Source: PCC-9228 sp964477525
GTDB taxonomy: Bacteria > Cyanobacteriota > Cyanobacteriia > Cyanobacteriales > PCC-9228
NCBI GenBank assembly: GCA_964477525.1
Contig: CAYZHY010000001.1
Coordinates: forward strand, 1 to 64,000
DNA length: 64,000 nucleotides
Reading direction: 5' to 3'
In this document: positions 27,375 through 37,349 of the stretch, in pieces
How positions within the stretch are numbered: the first letter of the stretch is position 1
Layout of the letters: the number at the start of each line of letters is the position of its first letter
The notes under the pieces: generated by a model
Told to the model about the DNA's origin: nothing
What the model saw: the letters and a program-made list of their open reading frames with translations, nothing else
Database searches by the model: none
Program-made: the position numbers and the translations under genes

Positions 27375-30313
27375 GTCGCCTGCTTCTGATGTAGGGGCAA
27401 TTCAATAAAAAATTCCGTTCCTTCTCCGGGATGGGAAGAACAATGCAGGCTACCTTGATGTTTTTCTGTAATAATTTGATAGCTGATAGCCAATCCCATC
27501 CCCGTTCCTTTGCCAACAGGTTTGGTGGTGAAAAACGGATCGAAAATACGTTGTTGTACGTCTTCTGGAATGCCTGGTCCGTTATCGCGAATGCGAACAA
27601 GTACGCGCTCGTTTTCTAGCAGTTCGGTCGCAATGTAAATTTCGCCGCGACTTTCTTTACACTCTTGTGGATTTTCCTCGGAATATTCATCCAAAGCATC
27701 GATGGCATTGCCAAACAAGTTCATAAAAACCTGATTGAGCTGACCGGGATAGCACTCCACGGGAGGAATCTCCCCATACTCGCGCACCACGTGAATGCCC
27801 GGGCGATCGGATTTAAACTTCAATCGGTTGTGTAAAATGGTAAGGGTGCTGTCGATGCCTTCGTGCAAATCCACTGCCTTGACTTCGGCTTCGTCCATGC
27901 GAGAAAAAGTCCGCAAGGATTTGACAATCTCTCGAATGCGCTTCGCTCCGATCTGCATGGAATCTAGCATTTTGGGCAAGTCTTCTGCTAGAAAATCCAC
28001 GTCTTTTTCTTCGATGAGTTCTTCCAAATCTTCGGAAGGTTCGGTGTATTCCTCCTGATATTGCTGTACCAACTCCAGCAAGTCGGTGGCGTATTCCGTT
28101 AAGTGCTCTAGATTTCCATAAATAAAGTTGACGGGATTGTTAATTTCGTGGGCAACCCCAGCCACCAATTGACCCAAACCTGACATTTTTTCGCTTTGTA
28201 CTAGTTGGGTTTGGGTGCGTTGCAATTCTTCCAAAGTTACTTGCAACTCGTCGGCTTTTTGTCGCAGTTGCGCTTCCGATTCTTGCAAAGCCAGCTCTGC
28301 CTGTTTGCGATCGCTAATATCCTGTACGATGGCGATAAAATATTTGGGATTTCCTGACTCTTCCCATACCAAAGAAACTGTGGCATTGACCCAAACGGCA
28401 AATCCATTTTTGTGCAGGTGCCGTTTTTCTAAAGAAAAGGTATCGATGTCTCCTGCCAGCAACTGCTGCATGTACTCGGTATTCGTGGGCAAATCTTCCG
28501 GATGGGTTAAATCTTGGAAATGCATGGAGAGCATCTCCGTTTGCGTATAGCCCACAATATCGCAAAACTGCTGGTTGAGACGCAGGAAATTACCATCTAC
28601 TCCTACATGGGCAATCCCCACTGGCGCTTGTTCGAAGGTGGCACGAAATCGCTCTTGTTCCTCTTGCAGTGCTTGTTCGGTTTCTTTCACCACTGTAATA
28701 TCCCTTGCTACCCCATATACCATTCCTTCCGTCGTCGCTGGCGTTGCATTCCAAGCCAACCAGCGATATTTACCATCCTTGCCCAACAAACGATTTACAA
28801 AATCCAAGGTCGGCTCTTGCGTTTCCATCAGCCGGTTAAACTCCTGAATTACAGCTTCCCGGTCGTCGGGATGCTGCAGTTCGGTAAAATGAAATTTCGT
28901 AAACTCCTCCGGCGTATATCCTAAAATTTTGGTGACAGCGGGACTGACTTTTTCAAAATATCCTTCTCGGTTGACCACCGCCAAAATATCTAATGAAAAG
29001 TTAAAAATTTGTTCTAGTTCTCCCTGTGCGCGTTGTAGTTCTTCGTTGGCTGCTTGCAGTGCCGACGTTCTCTGTTCTACTAACTCTTCCAAATGTTCTT
29101 TATATTGTCCCAACTCTTCTTCTGCTTGTTTGCGGTCCGTAATATCGGTAGAAATCCCTCCCACAGCGTAGGGGTTTCCATCTTCAGTGCATAAAGGAAA
29201 TTTGATGGATAAATAGGTACGTACTTGTTCTCCTTGGGAAATTTTTTCTTCCATTTCCAGGGAAACGCCAGCTTCTAGTACCTTTTCATCATTTTCACGC
29301 ACCGCATCAGCGATCGCTTTTGGTAGCAGTTCGTAATCAGTTTTCCCCAAAATCTCTTCTGCCGAACAGTTCAATGCTTGTTGGTGCGTTATATTGCTTA
29401 AAATCAAACGCCCTTGCAGGTCTTTTAGGTAAATGGGAACTGGTGTATTGTCGAGGATGGCTCTTAAAATTCTCTCGCTATCTTGCAACGCCTTGCGAGT
29501 TTCAACCAAATCAGTGATATCCCGTCCTTCCGGCACGAGCACAATCACTTCTCCCGATTCATCCCGAACTGGTTTTAGGGAAAAATCAATAGTAATCGTG
29601 CGATCGTCGGCACTTAGGATATCCTGTTCGTAGCGGATAAAATTCCCCTGACGCGCCTGTGCGATCGCATCTTTGACCCTTTGCCGCGCTGCTTGGGAAA
29701 TCCGAAACCAAGGCGTTTCCCACAAATACTTCCCGACCACTTCCTCTCGCCGACAGTCAATAAAAGCCAAAGCCGTGTCGTTGGCTTCTAACAAGGTTCC
29801 TTCTGAGTCAAGCAATCCCATAAACTGGAAGGTTTGCTTGAACATGGTGCGAAAATTGCGCTCTCCTTCGCTCCAGGTCAAAGACTGTTCGGACGATACC
29901 GATGGGGATTCCCCCGATCGGCGATCGCCCGTGTCTAGCAACACACCATCCCACAAAATCCCCCCTTGGGGAACGGTTTCTGGAATTGCATTTCCCTGGA
30001 CCCAGATAACACCGCCATCCGCACTCAGAAAACGACCTTCCCAAGACCACGGTTGTAGAGTTTGGGCAGATACGTTCAATGTTTCCCAAAAGGTTTCTCG
30101 GTCTTCTGGATGTATCGAGTACCAAAAACGCTCTGGTTGCTTCTCGATTTCTGTGGCTGTTGCCCCGAACAGCCGTTCGTATTTGCTTTCCAGCTTCGCA
30201 ACGCTGGTCTTGCCATCGCTACTGCGGAAAAATTGTACGATCGCTCCCGGAAAGCAGGCAGCTAATTTTTGAATTCGCGAAGAACTTGTTTGAGATTGTC
30301 GTTTTTCGGACAT
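27371..30313 (-). CDS. multi-PAS sensor histidine kinase
   Basis: 980 aa, without a membrane segment. Five PAS/PAC units lie at about 20-130, 145-265, 270-390, 425-545 and 550-670. A coiled coil leads to the HisKA-type dimerisation region with the phospho-acceptor His722 in GVAHEINNP. The HATPase domain follows, with the N box, IRDNGPGIPED and the GKGTGMGLAIS segment. The variety of PAS units suggests several cytoplasmic cues such as redox or ligands. No response regulator is adjacent; the deacetylase gene is coupled to its 3' end by a four-base overlap, so the kinase may relate to envelope remodelling (inference). Confidence 0.92.
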   Translation of the reverse strand: MSEKRQSQTSSSRIQKLAACFPGAIVQFFRSSDGKTSVAKLESKYERLFGATATEIEKQPERFWYSIHPEDRETFWETLNVSAQTLQPWSWEGRFLSADGGVIWVQGNAIPETVPQGGILWDGVLLDTGDRRSGESPSVSSEQSLTWSEGERNFRTMFKQTFQFMGLLDSEGTLLEANDTALAFIDCRREEVVGKYLWETPWFRISQAARQRVKDAIAQARQGNFIRYEQDILSADDRTITIDFSLKPVRDESGEVIVLVPEGRDITDLVETRKALQDSERILRAILDNTPVPIYLKDLQGRLILSNITHQQALNCSAEEILGKTDYELLPKAIADAVRENDEKVLEAGVSLEMEEKISQGEQVRTYLSIKFPLCTEDGNPYAVGGISTDITDRKQAEEELGQYKEHLEELVEQRTSALQAANEELQRAQGELEQIFNFSLDILAVVNREGYFEKVSPAVTKILGYTPEEFTKFHFTELQHPDDREAVIQEFNRLMETQEPTLDFVNRLLGKDGKYRWLAWNATPATTEGMVYGVARDITVVKETEQALQEEQERFRATFEQAPVGIAHVGVDGNFLRLNQQFCDIVGYTQTEMLSMHFQDLTHPEDLPTNTEYMQQLLAGDIDTFSLEKRHLHKNGFAVWVNATVSLVWEESGNPKYFIAIVQDISDRKQAELALQESEAQLRQKADELQVTLEELQRTQTQLVQSEKMSGLGQLVAGVAHEINNPVNFIYGNLEHLTEYATDLLELVQQYQEEYTEPSEDLEELIEEKDVDFLAEDLPKMLDSMQIGAKRIREIVKSLRTFSRMDEAEVKAVDLHEGIDSTLTILHNRLKFKSDRPGIHVVREYGEIPPVECYPGQLNQVFMNLFGNAIDALDEYSEENPQECKESRGEIYIATELLENERVLVRIRDNGPGIPEDVQQRIFDPFFTTKPVGKGTGMGLAISYQIITEKHQGSLHCSSHPGEGTEFFIELPLHQKQAT

Positions 30314-30837
30314 CGCAGACGTTGGTAGAAAACGATAAAAAAGACTGCTGGACGAGTCCTAATAATAAAGTTTATTTCCGATTGAACTAGTAATTAGGTT
30401 AAGAGATCCATCATGTAGGTAGATTTTTAATAAATTTATAAATTCCATTGAGCGATCGGCATCTCGCCGATGGATGGAAGTCAGTTTGGTAGATACAACC
30501 GATCCCCATGTTTTAGGAACACCTACACAAAAGTTGGCCAGAAAAACTCTAAGCTCCCTTTTGCTAGTACATAAAATATAAACCCTTGTTTACTCTAGCT
30601 TAAACTGCTTGTCGGTGTCATGCTAGGTTCTTGGAGCATTGATTTTTTGATTTCCTAACCAATCATGTGGGTTACCCATTCCCGGCAGCTGCCACCAGCA
30701 ATATGCTTTTACAATAAATTCAATAGGTGCGATTCGTAAAGAAAATTAATCCTCGGTGCCGCAAGCACCATGGAAAAGCTATTCCTTCAGCACCCAACTT
30801 CAGAAAAATCGAAAACTGCTAAAGAATCCAGATAGCA
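30314..30837. other. divergent intergenic region between the kinase and cruP
   Basis: 524 bases with no supported gene. It must contain promoters for both flanking genes. I see no convincing operator or RNA structure. Confidence 0.5.
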
Positions 30838-32394
30838 ATGAGCCAACGTCCTTCTGTTTTTGAAAAATTTCCCTCCGGAACGCTAGCCAGCCTTCAACGA
30901 GCCGACCAAATGTGGCAAGCTCTTAAGGAAAATACTCGCCCTCTCATAGAAAGCGTACAAGAATCAACCACCCCCCTCAACACTGTCGAGTGGGATGTGG
31001 TGGTCAGTGGGGGAACATTAGGGATTCCCATAGCCGCTATTTTAGCTCAAAAACAATGGCGAGTAGCCGCCATCGAACGCGGTACTGTTCGGGGTCGAGA
31101 GCAGGAATGGAATATTTCTCGTTCGGAATTGCAAGTTCTTTGCGAGTTGGAGTTGCTCTCACCTGAAGAATTAGAAGATGCGATCGCTACTGAGTTTAAC
31201 CCGGTGCGCATCTCCATTCGAGGGGGCAATGATATCTGGGTCCGGGATATTCTCAATGTGGGGGTTTATCCAGTAACCTTCATCGAAACTTGCAAGCAAA
31301 AATTCCTGCAAGCTGGCGGTCAGTTACTAGAGGAAGAACCTTTTGCCGGCGCTACCGTTCATCCCAATGGGGTTGAGGTAAAAACCAAAACCGGAAACAC
31401 CCATCATACCCGCTTGCTATTGGATAGTATGGGACATTTTTCGCCCATTGCGTCCCAAGCACGTCAAGGGCAGAAACCGGATGGTATCTGCATGGTTGTG
31501 GGCGGGTGCGCTCAAGGATTTGATGAAAACGAATCTGGAGACTTGTTTGCTTCCTTTACTCCCATTCTCAACCAATGCCAATATTTTTGGGAAGCTTTCC
31601 CCGCTAGAGATGGGCGCACGACCTACCTATTTACCTACATGGATGCCGATCCCCGTCGTTTCAGTTTGTCTTTTTTCCTAGAAGAATACTTGCGCCTGCT
31701 GCCAGAATACCAAAACGTGGATTTGGAACAACTGCAATGGCAACGGTTGTTGTTTGGATTTTTCCCATCCTATCGCCAAAGCCCCATTCGTTACCCGTGG
31801 AGTCGAATTTTACCCATTGGCGATAGCAGCAGTACCCAATCTCCCCTTAGTTTTGGTGGTTTTGGTGCTATGGTGCGACACCTGAAACGTTTGAGCGAAG
31901 GCATTGACGAAGCACTACGCTGCGATGCTTTGCGCCACGGAGATTTGGCAGAGTTGCATCCTTACCAACCCAACCTCTCGGTTACCTGGTTGTTCCAGCA
32001 AGCTATGAGTGTCGATGTGGATCGCACCGATATCGACCCCGATGCCATCAATCGTTTGCTACGCTGCGTTTTTGCCGAAATGGATCGGTTGGGAGAAAAG
32101 GTTCTCAATCCCTTTTTGCAGGATGTAGTCCAGTTTCAACCGCTTTCAGCAGCTTTGTTGCAAACCACCATTCGCCATCCCCAGGTGGTTCGGGAAGTGA
32201 TTCCCAAACTAGGAATAGAGACGTTGCTCGATTGGAGCCGTCATTACTTGGGATTGGGCGCTTACAGCGGATTGTACCTACTAGCCAAACAATTTCAAAA
32301 AGCGATCGCCGGGTTATCCCCCCAACAACAATATTACTTTCACCGTTTGTTAGATGCCTACTGCTACGGCAGCGGTCAGGATTATGATTTGTAG
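30838..32394 (+). CDS. cruP: CruP, lycopene-cyclase-family FAD protein
   Basis: 518 aa. A nucleotide-binding start VVVSGGTLGIPIAA (about 54-67) is followed by ERGTVRGREQEWNISRSEL, FNPVR and IWVRDILNVGV, the signature of CruP and its plant paralogue. The middle has the IGDSSSTQSPLSFGGFG motif that contacts FAD. CruP is related to the lycopene cyclase CruA, but in plants it limits formation of carotenoid oxidation products rather than acting as a main cyclase. In cyanobacteria its role is debated. The start ATG at 30838 is clear, and a dispersed repeat begins five bases after the stop. Confidence 0.85.
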   Translation: MSQRPSVFEKFPSGTLASLQRADQMWQALKENTRPLIESVQESTTPLNTVEWDVVVSGGTLGIPIAAILAQKQWRVAAIERGTVRGREQEWNISRSELQVLCELELLSPEELEDAIATEFNPVRISIRGGNDIWVRDILNVGVYPVTFIETCKQKFLQAGGQLLEEEPFAGATVHPNGVEVKTKTGNTHHTRLLLDSMGHFSPIASQARQGQKPDGICMVVGGCAQGFDENESGDLFASFTPILNQCQYFWEAFPARDGRTTYLFTYMDADPRRFSLSFFLEEYLRLLPEYQNVDLEQLQWQRLLFGFFPSYRQSPIRYPWSRILPIGDSSSTQSPLSFGGFGAMVRHLKRLSEGIDEALRCDALRHGDLAELHPYQPNLSVTWLFQQAMSVDVDRTDIDPDAINRLLRCVFAEMDRLGEKVLNPFLQDVVQFQPLSAALLQTTIRHPQVVREVIPKLGIETLLDWSRHYLGLGAYSGLYLLAKQFQKAIAGLSPQQQYYFHRLLDAYCYGSGQDYDL

Positions 32395-32398
32395 CAGT

Positions 32399-32473
32399 CG
32401 GGAGTTGGGGCATGGGAGCATGGGGGCATGGGATCAAACCACCAATTGTATCTCCCAGGCTCGGTACGCTCGA
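32399..32473 (-). repeat. dispersed repeat element (copy 2, inverse orientation)
   Basis: Reverse complement of the element at 18751-18902. It shares the GAGCGTACCGAGC start, GGGAGATACAATTGG, the ATCCCATGCCCC joint and the CCCATGC-type units, but has only one 8-bp unit where copy 1 has seven. Like copy 1 it directly follows a gene stop (cruP). Confidence 0.75.
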
Positions 32474-32556
32474 TCTTCCCTATCCCAAACCAACCATGGC
32501 TGATACAATTGCCCTGTATATAGTCCGTTCAACCTACTTAATTATTTACGTGTTTC

Positions 32557-34134
32557 ATGGCTGACCAAAGTACGACCCGCAACGAAGCGGAAGTTCGCGC
32601 TCAGAAAATTGAAAAATTGCGATCGCTTGGCATAGAACCCTATCCTAGTGCTAGTTTTCAGCGATCGCACACCGCTAGCGAAGTTCAAAAAATATTCAAT
32701 CAGCCCCAACGACAAATCGAAAACGGGCAAACTGACCCACAAGCCGAAACTTTACAAGTGTGCGGCAGGATTACTTCCAAGCGCGACAGCGGTAGCATTG
32801 GCTTCATTGACCTCAAAGACGCTACGGGAAAAATCCAACTCAAAATCGAAAAAAAAGTCGTCAGCGATGAGTCGCAAGTAGGATTCAAACAAATTCAAAA
32901 ACTTCTAGACAAAGGAGATTTTGTCGGCGTAGAAGGCGTTGGCTGTCGTACCAATCGCGGCGAACTATCCATTCAAGTTGAAAAACTACAACTGCTCGGT
33001 AAAGCCACTTCTCCTTTTCCCGATGAATACTACGGTATCAGCGAACCGGAAACCTGCCGCCGCCATCGGGAAATCGATCTAGTAACCCATCCAGACGCAT
33101 TTCAGCGCTTTCGTCGCCGCAGTCAAATTATCAAGAGTATTCGTACTTATTTATGGGAACAAGGGTTTGAAGAAATCGAAACGCCCAACCTACAAGCCAT
33201 TTACGGCGGTGCCGCTGCTCGACCTTTTGTTACCCATCACAACGCTCTCGATGTAGACCTGTACCTGCGCATTGCCACGGAACTATTTCTCAAACGGGCT
33301 GTTTGTGGTGGATTTGAGCGTGTTTTTGAACTAGGGCGCGTTTTCCGGAACGAGGGAATTGACAGTACCCACAACCCAGAGTTTAGCTCCTTGGAAGTAT
33401 ACCAAGCTTATGCTGACTACTTTGAAATTATGACCTTGGTAGAAGATTTGATTTGCTACGTGGTTGCAGCTACTCTGGGAGAAAACGTACAAGAAATTGA
33501 ATACCAAGGTTCGCGCATCAATCTAGAACGCAAATACGACCACAGCGAAAAATATCCCGGTTTCACCGGCAAGCACTGGCAGGTCAAAACCATGGTGGAA
33601 GCGGTTCGAGATGAAACGGGATTGGATTTTGATACCCTAGAGCTAGAAGAAGCGATTCAGGGTGCAGAAAAACTGGGGCTGTCTCCCTCGAAACTACAAA
33701 CCCAAACCATTGGCTATCTCCTGTATGCAGTCTTTGACGAAATTGTGGCTCCGACCTTAATGGAACCCACCTTTATTGTCGATTTTCCCATTGAAGTCAG
33801 CCCCCTAGCTAAAAAACACCGCAACAAGCCAGGGTTTGTGGAACGGTTTGAGCTGTTTATGCACGGAACCGAATATTCTAATGGTTTCTCGGAATTAAAC
33901 GACCCCCAAGACCAAAGAAAGCGCTTTGAAGCACAACTGGCTCAAAAACAAGCCGGTGATGAAGAAGCCCATCCCATGGATGAAGATTTTCTAGAAGCTC
34001 TTTCGTTGGGAATGCCCATATGTGGTGGTATGGGGATTGGTGTCGATCGCTTGGTGATGTTGCTAACCAATACAGCCAGCATTCGAGATGTTGTCATGTT
34101 CCCCACCATGCGCCCTACGCAAACTGAACAATAA
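32557..34134 (+). CDS. lysS: lysyl-tRNA synthetase (class II)
   Basis: 525 aa. The anticodon-binding OB fold (about 65-165) is followed by the catalytic domain with motif 2 (FERVFELGRVFRNEGIDSTH, FSSLEVYQAYAD) and motif 3 (GMGIGVDRLVML near the end). It charges tRNA-Lys. Length and start (ADQSTTRNEAEVRAQKIEKL) are normal for cyanobacteria. Monocistronic. Confidence 0.97.
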   Translation: MADQSTTRNEAEVRAQKIEKLRSLGIEPYPSASFQRSHTASEVQKIFNQPQRQIENGQTDPQAETLQVCGRITSKRDSGSIGFIDLKDATGKIQLKIEKKVVSDESQVGFKQIQKLLDKGDFVGVEGVGCRTNRGELSIQVEKLQLLGKATSPFPDEYYGISEPETCRRHREIDLVTHPDAFQRFRRRSQIIKSIRTYLWEQGFEEIETPNLQAIYGGAAARPFVTHHNALDVDLYLRIATELFLKRAVCGGFERVFELGRVFRNEGIDSTHNPEFSSLEVYQAYADYFEIMTLVEDLICYVVAATLGENVQEIEYQGSRINLERKYDHSEKYPGFTGKHWQVKTMVEAVRDETGLDFDTLELEEAIQGAEKLGLSPSKLQTQTIGYLLYAVFDEIVAPTLMEPTFIVDFPIEVSPLAKKHRNKPGFVERFELFMHGTEYSNGFSELNDPQDQRKRFEAQLAQKQAGDEEAHPMDEDFLEALSLGMPICGGMGIGVDRLVMLLTNTASIRDVVMFPTMRPTQTEQ

Positions 34135-34222
34135 AACAATTCCCTACTTTAACTTTATATGGTACCCCCCCCAATTTGATATGCGATCGGCTATGGTGGA
34201 AGTAGGCTTTCCATGAGTGGCT

Positions 34223-35170
34223 ATGCTGCAACGTTTTCTTGCTCTATCTACACTAACGCTGGCATTTCTGTTCGCAGGCTGCGGCGGCGGTAACGACGGT
34301 GCCGATAATGGCACCGATGGGAACAATAATGGCAATTCCCAACAGAAACCGGTTCCCTCTGCCGAATCCAATACCCCGCAGAGCGATAATGGTAATGGGA
34401 GCGACACGGAAGAAACCGAACAAACGGATAATGGTACTGATACAAGGGCGCAACAGCAGGATTTTTCCGATCCTACGGTTTCTCCGCGATCGCGCTTGAT
34501 CCAACCCACGGATCCGCAACAACGGACCCGACAAATTACCGGTCGCCCCACCCCACAAGAACAAAACCAGCCAGGGCAACGTCAAGATCCTTTTAGTGCC
34601 CCGCAATCCATACCGCAGCAACGCACCCAAAACAACAATAACTCATCTGCTCCGAATATTCCTCGAATTCCGAAACTGCCGGAACGTAACATTCCCTCGC
34701 TATCCGACAGTCCAGTAGCGATTGGACCGAAAATTCCTACTCGTACTCCTGAAGAGGGTCCAACACCATCTCCAGCGCCGACGAGCACGCCAACACCATC
34801 TTCAACGCCAACGAGCACGCCAACACCATCTCCAACGCCAACACCATCTCCAACACCATCTCCAACGCCGACCCCGCCACAACCAACAATTGCCAGGGGG
34901 GTAAAAGTTACAGGAGCCATTCAAGTTGGCAATAAATGGCACGCCATTGTGAAAGCTCCCAACGAACTGACTAGTCGTTACGTACCGGTAGGACAAAGAA
35001 TTGGCAACGGTCAAGTTCTGGTCAAGCGCATTGAAATGCAAAACAATAACGACCCAGTGGTGGTTTTGCAAGAGAAAGGAATAGAAGTACCCAAAACCGT
35101 AGGATCTGCAGCTGATATTGGCGAGTCTGAACCAGGAGAGCAGCAACCAGACAATGGCGAGTCCGCTTAA
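34223..35170 (+). CDS. lipoprotein with Pro/Thr-rich linker
   Basis: 315 aa. The signal peptide ends in a lipobox LFAGC, so the protein is probably lipid-anchored. Next comes a low-complexity region rich in Asn, Gln, Asp and Gly, then a Pro/Thr/Ser repeat (PTPSPTPTPSPTP, about 178-225), and a C-terminal beta-rich domain (RGVKVTGAIQVGNKWHAIV, VGQRIGNGQVLVKRI) resembling the SH3-like end of pilus or cell-wall adaptor proteins. The function is unknown. The start is ATG at 34223; a GTG at 34217 is an alternative. The linker DNA is a microsatellite of CCAACACCATCT-type units. Confidence 0.7.
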   Translation: MLQRFLALSTLTLAFLFAGCGGGNDGADNGTDGNNNGNSQQKPVPSAESNTPQSDNGNGSDTEETEQTDNGTDTRAQQQDFSDPTVSPRSRLIQPTDPQQRTRQITGRPTPQEQNQPGQRQDPFSAPQSIPQQRTQNNNNSSAPNIPRIPKLPERNIPSLSDSPVAIGPKIPTRTPEEGPTPSPAPTSTPTPSSTPTSTPTPSPTPTPSPTPSPTPTPPQPTIARGVKVTGAIQVGNKWHAIVKAPNELTSRYVPVGQRIGNGQVLVKRIEMQNNNDPVVVLQEKGIEVPKTVGSAADIGESEPGEQQPDNGESA

Positions 35171-35259
35171 TCGCGTTTGGTAACCAGCAGCAAGGAAAAT
35201 CAAAAAAGAGGTAGGTCAAAATAAGCGCTACAAGGCGCTATTGTGAAGAGGATGTGACT

Positions 35260-35997
35260 ATGTTTGGCGGTCAAAAAACGAGCATGGCACTGTTGGTAGC
35301 AGCAGTTGTTGGTACGGGTAGCTACTTCCTACCTGGGCTACCTACAAAAGCCCAGCAAGCAGATGTTTCAGAAGTATCTTGCGAACCTGATATCAGTACG
35401 GGTCGTGCCAACTGCGAATACTCCGACGGTATTTACAAGGGACAAATCGTTAATAAAATCCCCAACGGAGATGGTGTCTACGTATTTTCCAATGGGGCTC
35501 GTTACGACGGCGAGTTTCGCAATGGTGTGGCTCACGGTCGAGGAGTCTATATTTCAGGAAACGATACTCGTTACGAGGGCGTTTTCAGAAACGGTAGCAT
35601 TGTCAGAGGTACGATTCAGTTTCCCGATGGAGGCTCTTATGAAGGAACGTTCAGCCAAAAAGGTCAGAATAACGGGAAACCCAGCAGCCGTCCATCCGGT
35701 CAAGGGACATTTGAGTTCGCCAACGGCGATGTCTACCAAGGTGAATTTTTTGCCGGTCAACCCTTTGGAAATGGTACTTTGAGGCGCAGCAATGGTACGG
35801 TGTGTCGAGGGGAATTTTACAATCAAAACCTCAATGCAAATAACGCCGTTTGCGAGTTTCCCAATGGCGCTACCTATAGAGGGGAACTGAAAGGTGGGGT
35901 CCCCCATGATAACAACGGCGTGTTAATTGGTCCCCGAGGAGAACGTTTTCAAGGTAGGTTTCGCGACGGGCAGCCAGTTGGAGAAAATCAAATTTAA
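35260..35997 (+). CDS. exported MORN-repeat protein
   Basis: 245 aa. A signal peptide (MALLVAAVVGTGSYFLPGL, cleavage near TKAQQA) is followed by about eight MORN-type repeats (YDGEFRNGVAHGRGVY, YEGVFRNGSIVRGT, YQGEFFAGQPFGNGT). MORN repeats form a beta-meander that binds membranes or proteins. A GAAGAGG purine box stands before the ATG at 35260; a GTG two codons earlier is in frame. Two pairs of Cys could form disulfides outside the cytoplasm. Its end overlaps the convergent Fur-family gene by four bases. Confidence 0.78.
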   Translation: MFGGQKTSMALLVAAVVGTGSYFLPGLPTKAQQADVSEVSCEPDISTGRANCEYSDGIYKGQIVNKIPNGDGVYVFSNGARYDGEFRNGVAHGRGVYISGNDTRYEGVFRNGSIVRGTIQFPDGGSYEGTFSQKGQNNGKPSSRPSGQGTFEFANGDVYQGEFFAGQPFGNGTLRRSNGTVCRGEFYNQNLNANNAVCEFPNGATYRGELKGGVPHDNNGVLIGPRGERFQGRFRDGQPVGENQI

Positions 35998-36602
35998 TTT
36001 TGCTCTTGACCGTCGTTAGAGGGCTGGTAGGATTGGTTTTGTGCTGAAAACGGTTGCACGGAATAGGACCCCTGCCAACCATTCCTAGAAGGCTTGCCAA
36101 CGGTTTTTGGTAGTTGGTTGCTGTCCGAAGTTTCTCCATCACTATCGCTTCCTTCAGATGGAGAATTTTTACGATAGCCGTAGAAGTCGATGCGATAATC
36201 GGTAATTTTGACCCCAGTTTTGGCTTCAATTTGTTGGATAATTTCTTCTGGTAGCTCTACGTATATGTCCAGAATGCGATCGCTGTCCAAACAATTAACG
36301 TGGCTGTGGGGATCGCTGATGTTACCGTACAAGCGACCGTCCGAGCGTTCGATACATTCAATGATGCCGTTGCTAGCAAGCGCATCCAAGTTTTGATAAA
36401 CCGATGTATGTCCGATGTTTTTGCCTTCGCGATTTAGATGGTCGTAAATTTCCCTTGCAGATAGGTGTTCCTGTCTTTCCCACAACAGTTCTAAGATCGA
36501 GCGTCGCTGGCGGCTAACCCGCATTCCCAACGCCTGACAGCGGTTAATGGCATCTTGTAAAGATCGAATTGGTTTCAAAACGGCTGCTTCATCCTCCATC
36601 AT
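35994..36602 (-). CDS. atypical Fur-family regulator lacking the structural zinc site
   Basis: 202 aa. The winged helix is clear (RVSRQRRSILELL, LSAREIYDHLNREG, HTSVYQNLDALASNGI). The dimerisation part keeps HSHVNC, but the second Cys of the usual CxxC is Ser (CLDS) and the C-terminal CxxC is replaced by DFYGYRKN. The four-Cys structural zinc site is therefore missing. A polar tail of about 55 residues rich in Ser, Gly, Asn and Gln is added. I chose ATG at 36602 over TTG at 36614. The metal or signal sensed cannot be read from the sequence. Confidence 0.82.
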   Translation of the reverse strand: MMEDEAAVLKPIRSLQDAINRCQALGMRVSRQRRSILELLWERQEHLSAREIYDHLNREGKNIGHTSVYQNLDALASNGIIECIERSDGRLYGNISDPHSHVNCLDSDRILDIYVELPEEIIQQIEAKTGVKITDYRIDFYGYRKNSPSEGSDSDGETSDSNQLPKTVGKPSRNGWQGSYSVQPFSAQNQSYQPSNDGQEQN

Positions 36603-36866
36603 ATTTGCTAACAATAGCGACAGTTCGTCAAATTTTTTTTAAATTAAGCGATCGCGTTCTGTCAATACTATTTTCCTATTGTTTTTATTCTATCCTAAAA
36701 AACTGGGAATCGTCTGCTAGACAAGGTAAGCGCGTACATTACCAATTTCTAACAATCTGTGATATTTTCCACCTAGGGAAATTGGAAGCTAAAACTTTTT
36801 TCAAGGCTTTAATTAGCAACAAAAAACAATTGTTGCTACCAAATACCAAAATTCATTCATGCAATT

Positions 36867-37349
36867 ATGGCTACAACCATTACATTAAATGCGGATACCT
36901 TACAACAGCTCGATTTGTCTCCCGCCGAGACAGTTATCGAAGATTGGCAAAACATCACTTCGCTTCCCGAAACTGGATTGAATTTTCATATCGACTACCC
37001 CCGAGAACCGGAAGACCCACGGGAACTTTCGGAAATTCCGGAAGTTAGATTGTGGTTTGTACGTTTGGATGCTCGCTATCCGTGGTTACCCATTCTTTTA
37101 GATTGGAAGGGGGGAGAACTGCCTCGCTACACAGCTATGTTGGTACCTCATGAGTTCCAACGCAGCGAAGGGATTCAATACAATCCAGAGGCTTTGGAAA
37201 TCTTTTTAATGTCCAAAATCTTTGTCATCCACGAATGGTTGCGCCAGCGGCAAATTTCCAGCAAATCCCGCTTGATGTCTATGGCACAAGTTTTGGGCTA
37301 CGATCTGGAAGCTGGCATTTTCGAGCTGCTCGACGCAGAAGAGCAATAA
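36867..37349 (+). CDS. CRR6-family protein (DUF1817), NDH-1 assembly
   Basis: 160 aa, with the family core DPRELSEIPEVRLWFVRLD, YPWLPILLDWKGGEL, YTAMLVPHEF and a C-terminal helical part. Plant CRR6 is needed for maturation of the NdhI subunit of the chloroplast NDH complex, and the cyanobacterial homologue contributes to NDH-1 assembly. The ATG at 36867 is clear. It is divergent from the Fur-family gene. Confidence 0.85.
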   Translation: MATTITLNADTLQQLDLSPAETVIEDWQNITSLPETGLNFHIDYPREPEDPRELSEIPEVRLWFVRLDARYPWLPILLDWKGGELPRYTAMLVPHEFQRSEGIQYNPEALEIFLMSKIFVIHEWLRQRQISSKSRLMSMAQVLGYDLEAGIFELLDAEEQ

